DNA from: an uncultured Eubacterium sp.
GTDB lineage: Bacteria > Bacillota > Clostridia > Lachnospirales > Lachnospiraceae
Assembly (NCBI GenBank): GCA_947384955.1
Contig: CANDJC010000042.1
Location: 1 to 36,803 of the forward strand
Reading direction: 5' to 3'
DNA length: 36,803 nt
The notes under the pieces are model-generated. The model did no database searches, was not told the DNA's origin, and saw nothing but the letters and a program-made list of their open reading frames with translations. How positions within the stretch are numbered: the first letter of the stretch is position 1; each line of letters begins with the position of its first letter. Positions 32,491 to 36,803 of this stretch are shown piece after piece. A program made the position numbers and the translations under genes.

Positions 32491-32997
32491 ATTAGTGATT
32501 TAATGATTAATGAACAGATCCGTGACAGGGAAGTTCGCTTAATTGGTGAAGACGGACAGCAGCTAGGAATCATGTCCGCAAAAGAAGCAATGAAACTTGC
32601 GCAGGAGGCAGAACTTGATTTGGTAAAGATTGCTCCGACCGCGAAACCGCCGGTATGCAAAATTATTGATTATGGAAAGTACCGTTATGAACTGGCAAGA
32701 AAAGAAAAAGAAGCCAGAAAGAAGCAGAAGGTGGTTGAGCTTAAGGAAGTACGCCTTTCGCCAAATATTGATTCCAATGATTTGAATACCAAAATTAATG
32801 CTGCCAGGAAGTTTATTTCAAAAGGAAACAAGGTAAAAATAACGCTTCGTTTCCGAGGACGTGAGATGGCTCACATGCAGTCTAGCAGGCATATCCTGGA
32901 TGATATTGTCAAGGAGCTTGAAGAGGTAGCAGTAGTGGAAAAGGCGCCAAAAGTCGAAGGACGTGCAATCAGCATGGTGCTGGCAGAGAAAAAATAA
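32491..32997 (+). CDS. infC: Translation initiation factor IF-3, started at AUU
   Basis: IF-3 keeps the small ribosomal subunit free and checks the start codon. The protein opens INEQIRDREVRLIG at residues 6-19 and has LVKIAPTAKPPVCKIIDYGKYRYE and the C-terminal domain motifs VKITLRFRGREMAHMQ and ISMVLAEK. The length is 168 residues. The start is ATT at 32,491: GGAGGTG lies seven bases upstream and no ATG or GTG fits. An AUU start is the classic infC feature that lets IF-3 repress its own translation. The longer frame from ATG 32,449 runs through the attenuator hairpin and is not a real start. Confidence 0.95.
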   Translation: MSDLMINEQIRDREVRLIGEDGQQLGIMSAKEAMKLAQEAELDLVKIAPTAKPPVCKIIDYGKYRYELARKEKEARKKQKVVELKEVRLSPNIDSNDLNTKINAARKFISKGNKVKITLRFRGREMAHMQSSRHILDDIVKELEEVAVVEKAPKVEGRAISMVLAEKK

Positions 32998-33033
32998 AAG
33001 ATCACATCGATTAACTTAAGGAGGCCAAGAACA

Positions 33034-33231
33034 ATGCCAAAAATGAAAACAAAAAGATCAGCCGCTAAACGCTTTAAGGTAACGGGATCAGGAAAACTGA
33101 AAAGAAACAAAGCATACCATAGACATATCTTAACAAAGAAATCTCCGAAGACAAAGAGAAATCTCAGAAAATCAGCGATTGTAGATGCATCGAATGTTAA
33201 GAACATGAAACAGATTTTACCATACATTTAA
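33034..33231 (+). CDS. rpmI: 50S ribosomal protein L35
   Basis: A 65-residue very basic protein with the standard L35 opening [20 protein letters not shown] and the later [23 protein letters not shown] lies in front of the ATG at good spacing. It is the second gene of the infC operon, in the usual order. Confidence 0.97.
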   Translation: MPKMKTKRSAAKRFKVTGSGKLKRNKAYHRHILTKKSPKTKRNLRKSAIVDASNVKNMKQILPYI

Positions 33232-33253
33232 GCAGTGAAGGAGGAAATCAGAT

Positions 33254-33610
33254 ATGGCAAGAATAAAAGGCGGCTTAAACGCTAAGAAAAAGCATAAAAA
33301 AGTATTGAAATTAGCAAAAGGTTACAGGGGAGCGCGTTCCAAACAGTACCGTGTAGCAAAACAGTCTGTTATGAGGGCGCTGGCATCTGCTTACAGAGGA
33401 CGTAAGGAAAGAAAGAGACAGTTCCGCAGCTTATGGATTGCACGTATCAATGCTGCCGCAAGAATGAACGGTATTTCCTACAGCAGATTTATGCATGGAT
33501 TAAAGCTGGCAAATATTGATTTAAACCGTAAAGTATTAGCTGATATGGCTGTAAATGATGCAGAAGGCTTTGCAAAATTAGCAGAGATTGCAAAAGAAAA
33601 AGCAGCCTGA
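33254..33610 (+). CDS. rplT: 50S ribosomal protein L20
   Basis: A 118-residue basic protein with the L20 signature [20 protein letters not shown] at the start and [20 protein letters not shown] in the middle. GGAGG is placed before the ATG. L20 is needed for early 50S assembly and, in Bacillus relatives, binds the infC leader to repress the operon; the leader upstream is in keeping with that. Confidence 0.97.
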   Translation: MARIKGGLNAKKKHKKVLKLAKGYRGARSKQYRVAKQSVMRALASAYRGRKERKRQFRSLWIARINAAARMNGISYSRFMHGLKLANIDLNRKVLADMAVNDAEGFAKLAEIAKEKAA

Positions 33611-33634
33611 ATCAGGACTATTTTCATAAATACT

Positions 33635-33706
33635 GCCCCCGCTGGCATCAGGCGGTATCAGAAGAGAGTTCTCTTTTCTGACGCCGGATGCCGGACGGGG
33701 GCTTTT
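33635..33706 (+). terminator. Extended hairpin terminator after rplT
   Basis: The outer stem pairs GCCCCCG (from 33,635) with CGGGGGC (ending 33,702), with inner pairs GGCATC/GATGCC and AGAAGAGA/TCTTTTCT, followed by TTTT. It ends the ribosomal operon. Confidence 0.85.
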
Positions 33707-33747
33707 GATGTCTGCGTTAGAAAAAGAAGAATGAGGAAGCTGCTAAG

Positions 33748-34089
33748 ATGAGAGAATCATTTGAAAAAAATAAGAAGGGTATTCTATTGATGCTGACTGC
33801 GGCTGTTTTTGCATGTATTGGACAGCTTTTATGGAAGCTTTCTGTGACAGACGGGACGCTGTTTCTGCTGGCAGGATTTGTGCTGTATGGCATCGGGGCG
33901 CTTTTGATGCTGAAAGCGTACCGGTTCGGGAGCGTATCGGTGCTGCAGCCTATGCTGAGTACAAATTATGTGCTGAGCGCGGTGCTGGGATTTCTGATTT
34001 TGAAGGAACCGATGACAGTGCAGAAGGCGGCCGGGATTGTCATTATTACAATCGGCGTGATACTGATTGGCGGAGGGGATGAATCGTGA
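33748..34089 (+). CDS. Small DMT/SMR-type membrane protein, subunit 1
   Basis: A 113-residue protein with four membrane helices (ILLMLTAAVFACIGQLLW, FLLAGFVLYGIGALLML, VSVLQPMLSTNYVLSAVLG, AAGIVIITIGVILIG). It is the size and layout of EmrE-like and ArnE/ArnF-like halves of the drug/metabolite transporter superfamily. The conserved Glu of EmrE helix 1 is not seen. Its stop overlaps the start of a second protein of the same type, so they probably form a heterodimer. GAGGAAG precedes the ATG. Confidence 0.75.
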   Translation: MRESFEKNKKGILLMLTAAVFACIGQLLWKLSVTDGTLFLLAGFVLYGIGALLMLKAYRFGSVSVLQPMLSTNYVLSAVLGFLILKEPMTVQKAAGIVIITIGVILIGGGDES

Positions 34090-34412
34090 TATTTTTTGTA
34101 CTGATTTTATGCATGACACTGATGGGCGCGGCAGCTTCGGTATTTTTAAAGAAAGCATCTGGCAGCGAGGGAATTTTGCAGATGCTTGCGAATCGTAATT
34201 TATATATCGGCGGATTTTTGTATGCGGCGGCTGCCGGGGTGAATATTCTTGTGCTGCGGTATCTGGATTATTCTGTGGTACTGCCGCTTACCTCGGTTAC
34301 TTATATCTGGACCATGGCGCTGTCTTATCTGATACTGAAAGAAAAAATTACAGGAAAGAAAGTGCTGGGGGTTTTGTGCATTGTAGCGGGGGCTGTCTGC
34401 GTTGTGCTTTAG
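34086..34412 (+). CDS. Small DMT/SMR-type membrane protein, subunit 2
   Basis: A 108-residue protein with four membrane helices, paralogous in layout to the upstream subunit (VLILCMTLMGAAASVFLKKA, LYIGGFLYAAAAGVNILVL, VVLPLTSVTYIWTMALSYLIL, VLGVLCIVAGAVCVVL). The start is GTG at 34,086 with GGAGGGG eight bases upstream and a four-base overlap (GTGA) with the first gene. Pairs like this include ArnE/ArnF lipid-sugar flippases and paired SMR pumps. A link with the lipid-linked sugar genes of the locus is possible but not shown. Confidence 0.75.
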   Translation: MIFFVLILCMTLMGAAASVFLKKASGSEGILQMLANRNLYIGGFLYAAAAGVNILVLRYLDYSVVLPLTSVTYIWTMALSYLILKEKITGKKVLGVLCIVAGAVCVVL

Positions 34413-34421
34413 GTCTTTCCA

Positions 34422-35246
34422 TTATTCTTTCTGTTTGTATTCCCGCGGAGACATGCCTTTTGCTTTCTTAAAGGCTTTGGAAAAATAAAGGCTGCTTTCA
34501 AAACCGACAGAATTTGCAATCGCTGTTACCGACAGGCTGGAATGCCGCAGCAGATAACAGGCCTGCTTAATGCGGAACTGGGACAGATATTCTTTGGGAG
34601 AAAGCTGCAGTACAAGCTCAAAGGAACGGAAGAGATGGCTGCGGCTTAAGCCCACATGGTCAGCAATGTCTTCGACCGTAATCGGATAGGAGTAATTTGC
34701 GCTGATAAATTCGATTGCTTTCTGTACATAGGTATGGTAATTATTCTGTACAGGCGCATGGCTGGCTCCTTTGATAAAAAGCGCTAATGCCGTGTACAGC
34801 CGTCCTGTCATTTCTACCGCGCTTTCAAAATCCTTTCCGCGGGCCTCGTAAATATGAAGCAGCTGGTGCGTGATTTCCTTTCCGTATGGCGTGTCGGATA
34901 CAAACGGATGGGAAGGCGAAAAATCGGTGGCCTTTAAAATAATCGGGGCATCGGAACCGTTAAAGCCGACCCAGGCATATTCCCATGGCTCCCTGGCATC
35001 TGCCGTATAGGAAATTTCGGTACCGGGATAGACTAAAAAGGAATCTCCGGCTTTGAGCCTGAAATCGTTCTGCTTTACGTTCAGACAGCCTTTGCCGGAA
35101 ATGATATGATGAATCAGATAATGGTCACGCACGCCGGGGCCCCACTGGTAAAGCGGGTCGCATTTTTGATATCCGACATTGTAGACCGCGAGGGATACGA
35201 GTTCTTTTTCCGTTGATTTATAAGAGTTTTTATAGTTTGTGTGCAT
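34422..35246 (-). CDS. AraC-family transcriptional regulator
   Basis: A 274-residue regulator. The N-terminal half is a cupin-like sensing domain ([42 protein letters not shown]). The C-terminal half has two helix-turn-helix units at ~185-270: [20 protein letters not shown] and [20 protein letters not shown], ending KGMSPREYK. Proteins of this shape often respond to sugars. The start ATG 35,246 has GGGAGG ~11 bases upstream. It is divergent from galE, so it may control galE, itself or a distant target; none is proved. Confidence 0.9.
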   Translation of the reverse strand: MHTNYKNSYKSTEKELVSLAVYNVGYQKCDPLYQWGPGVRDHYLIHHIISGKGCLNVKQNDFRLKAGDSFLVYPGTEISYTADAREPWEYAWVGFNGSDAPIILKATDFSPSHPFVSDTPYGKEITHQLLHIYEARGKDFESAVEMTGRLYTALALFIKGASHAPVQNNYHTYVQKAIEFISANYSYPITVEDIADHVGLSRSHLFRSFELVLQLSPKEYLSQFRIKQACYLLRHSSLSVTAIANSVGFESSLYFSKAFKKAKGMSPREYKQKE

Positions 35247-35287
35247 GGTGCATAAATCCTCCCGGAATATTTTTGACAGCTAAAAAG

Positions 35288-35316
35288 ATTATAATATGCT
35301 GTCTGTCTGAATGCAA
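35288..35316 (-). promoter_or_regulatory. Promoter of the AraC-family regulator
   Basis: On the reverse strand TTGCAT (35,311-35,316) and TATAAT (35,288-35,293) are separated by 17 bases. They sit 42 bases or more before the ATG of the regulator. Confidence 0.7.
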
Positions 35317-35470
35317 CAAAATTACATATTTATTATACATTTTTTTCTATACATTTTGGGCGCACAGGGTTAAACTAAGAGCATCAGAAATGAAAAACCT
35401 GACAGCGGCCCGCAGAAATGCGAAGGATATGGTGCGGGTTTTCAGGAAGCAAAGGAAAGGAGAACGAATT

Positions 35471-36487
35471 ATGTCAGTATTAGTAACAGGCGGAGCAGGG
35501 TATATCGGGAGCCATACATGTGTGGAGCTTTTAAATGCAGGCTATGAGGTTATAGTGCTGGATAACCTGAGCAATGCAAGCGAAAAATCTCTTGAAAGGG
35601 TAAAACAGATTACCGGAAAAGATGTAAAATTTTACAAGGGCGATATTTTAGACCGGGAAATTCTCGAAAAGCTTTTTACGGAAAATACAATTGACAGCTG
35701 TATTCATTTTGCCGGATTAAAGGCAGTCGGCGAGTCCGTACAAAAGCCATGGGAATATTACAACAACAATATTTCGGGAACACTGACGCTTGTGGACGAA
35801 ATGAGAAAGCATAACTGCAAAAACATTATCTTTTCATCTTCGGCTACTGTATACGGCAATCCGGCGCAGATTCCGATTACCGAGGAATGTCCGAAGGGAG
35901 AATGTACCAATCCTTATGGCTGGACAAAATCCATGCTGGAGCAGGTTCTGACCGATATTCAGAAAGCGGACCCGCAGTGGAATGTGATTCTGCTTCGCTA
36001 TTTTAATCCGATTGGCGCGCACAAGAGCGGGCTGATGGGCGAAAATCCAAACGGGATTCCAAACAATCTGATGCCGTATATTACCCAGGTAGCAGTCGGA
36101 AAGCTGAAAGAACTGGGTGTATTTGGAAATGACTATGATACGCCGGACGGAACCGGGGTTCGGGATTACATTCACGTTGTCGACCTTGCGGTGGGACATG
36201 TAAAGGCATTGAAAAAGATTGAGGAACATGCGGGGCTGTGTGTTTATAATCTGGGCACGGGACATGGATACAGCGTGCTTGATATTGTGAAGAATTTTGA
36301 AAAGGCGAATGGCGTGAAGATTCCGTATGTAATAAAACCGCGCCGTGCAGGGGATATTGCAACGTGTTATTCGAATGCTGATAAGGCGGAGAAGGAACTT
36401 GGCTGGAAGGCTGAGAACGGAATTCTGGAGATGTGCGAGGATTCGTGGAGATGGCAGAAAAATAATCCGAACGGCTATGAGGAATAA
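35471..36487 (+). CDS. galE: UDP-glucose 4-epimerase
   Basis: A 338-residue NAD-dependent epimerase of the Leloir pathway, which interconverts UDP-glucose and UDP-galactose and so feeds galactose into glycans. Markers are [19 protein letters not shown] at the N-terminus, the catalytic [10 protein letters not shown] and Y-x3-K in [24 protein letters not shown], and [15 protein letters not shown] 35,471 is chosen because AAAGGAGAACG lies just upstream and the family begins there; the frame extends to 35,213 but this extra leader overlaps the regulator promoter. It stands outside the polysaccharide operon. Confidence 0.95.
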   Translation: MSVLVTGGAGYIGSHTCVELLNAGYEVIVLDNLSNASEKSLERVKQITGKDVKFYKGDILDREILEKLFTENTIDSCIHFAGLKAVGESVQKPWEYYNNNISGTLTLVDEMRKHNCKNIIFSSSATVYGNPAQIPITEECPKGECTNPYGWTKSMLEQVLTDIQKADPQWNVILLRYFNPIGAHKSGLMGENPNGIPNNLMPYITQVAVGKLKELGVFGNDYDTPDGTGVRDYIHVVDLAVGHVKALKKIEEHAGLCVYNLGTGHGYSVLDIVKNFEKANGVKIPYVIKPRRAGDIATCYSNADKAEKELGWKAENGILEMCEDSWRWQKNNPNGYEE

Positions 36488-36514
36488 ACAGACGGACGGA
36501 AGTTTATGAATACA

Positions 36515-36632
36515 CGGACGACGGGAGAGGGGAGCTGGCTGTTCTTTTGGCGGCGGTTTCGGAATGCTCAGGGCTTTAACATTTTTTCAATGTCCCGGGA
36601 AGCCGGGGCAGCTTCCCGTCACCTGTCGTCCG
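36515..36632 (+). other. Long inverted repeat after galE, possible structured RNA
   Basis: CGGACGAC (36,515-36,522) pairs with GTCGTCCG (36,625-36,632), and inside it GGGGAGCTG (36,529-36,537) pairs with CAGCTTCCC (36,609-36,617) with one G-U pair. The enclosed ~70 bases include further GC-rich pairs. No T-run follows. The 60-codon frame that covers the same DNA has no ribosome site and looks like a shadow. Confidence 0.4.
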
Positions 36633-36707
36633 CAAAGCCGTATATTTCTCATTATCTGGACTGCTGCCTGGATAGCAAAAAAATTTGAAAAAAATTGTAA
36701 AAAACAC

Positions 36708-36739
36708 TTGCATTATATGCCAGGCTGTGCTATTATAAT
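36708..36739 (+). promoter_or_regulatory. Promoter of the tRNA-Glu gene
   Basis: TTGCAT at 36,708-36,713, 17 bases, then TATTATAAT at 36,731-36,739 (the minus-10 box may be TATTAT or the overlapping TATAAT). It ends 10 bases before the tRNA. Confidence 0.7.
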
Positions 36740-36748
36740 ATCAGTTCG

Positions 36749-36803
36749 GGTCCGTTGGTCAAGCGGTCAAGACGCCGCCCTCTCACGGCGGAAACACGGG
36801 TTC
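36749..36803 (+). tRNA. tRNA-Glu (anticodon CTC), cut by the window end
   Basis: The acceptor 5' strand is GGTCCGT. The D-arm GTCAAGCGGTCAAGAC and anticodon stem CCGCC/GGCGG match tRNA-Glu. The seven-base loop CTCTCAC gives anticodon CTC, which reads GAG. The T-arm begins (CACGGGTTC) and is then cut at 36,803. CTC is the less common Glu isoacceptor; a TTC gene should exist elsewhere. Confidence 0.9.

Noticed and set aside
36506-36688. 60-codon frame after galE
   Set aside because: No convincing ribosome site or family; covers a GC-rich inverted repeat.
1-36803. Invertible promoter or site-specific recombinase as the source of phase variation
   Set aside because: No recombinase gene and no pair of long inverted repeats flanking a promoter was found.
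1-36803. CRISPR array, insertion sequence or prophage
   Set aside because: No spaced direct repeats, transposase or phage gene was seen.

Overview
This window looks like chromosome from a gut-type Lachnospiraceae (Clostridia). The evidence is a Firmicutes-style infC-rpmI-rplT operon with an attenuated leader and an AUU-started infC, strong AGGAGG-type ribosome sites, moderate-to-low GC, and a polysaccharide locus of Gram-positive layout. The family-level assignment is an inference; no species can be named.

Region 1 (about 170-30,240) is one long plus-strand capsule/exopolysaccharide locus. It starts with an XRE regulator and a Wzz-like chain-length protein whose cytoplasmic tail looks like a kinase fold without its P-loop. 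After a ~200-base structured gap come about 25 tightly packed, often overlapping genes, ending at a strong hairpin terminator. They encode glycosyltransferases of families GT2, GT4, GT8 and GT11, a GDP-L-fucose pathway (gmd, fcl), a GtrB/GtrII-like glucosylation pair, a Wzy-like polymerase, two Wzx-like flippases, two FkbM methyltransferases and a WecB-like epimerase. They also encode an ArnD-like deformylase beside a formyltransferase, a UDP-xylose synthase, a dTDP-3-amino-3,6-dideoxyhexose set (FdtA/QdtA-like isomerase, GNAT acetyltransferase, DegT aminotransferase) and an MBOAT/SGNH O-acylation pair. No priming sugar-phosphate transferase was found, so it should lie outside the window.

The main discovery is that five genes of this locus each carry an uninterrupted run of exactly nine G on the coding strand. 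They are the tandem GT4, the GT11 fucosyltransferase, both FkbM methyltransferases and the MBOAT acyltransferase. I saw no runs of 7 or 8 G anywhere and only one of 6. The five tracts lie in different codon phases in four different protein families (the two FkbM tracts also differ in phase), so they are not copies of one protein motif. All five are in frame here, and gain or loss of one G leads to a stop within 0-42 codons. The simplest reading is a multi-locus slipped-strand phase-variation system that changes fucosylation, methylation and O-acylation of one surface glycan. In the GT4 gene the tract sits exactly in the linker between a complete enzyme and a duplicated C-terminal half-domain.

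Region 2 (30,240-32,260) holds a possible small reverse-strand gene, a PHP-domain phosphoesterase and a RelBE-type toxin-antitoxin pair. Region 3 (32,300-33,710) is the infC-rpmI-rplT operon with promoter, attenuator and terminator. Region 4 (33,748-36,803) holds a pair of small four-helix DMT/SMR-type membrane proteins, a divergent AraC-family regulator, galE, and the 5' part of a tRNA-Glu(CTC) gene cut by the window edge.
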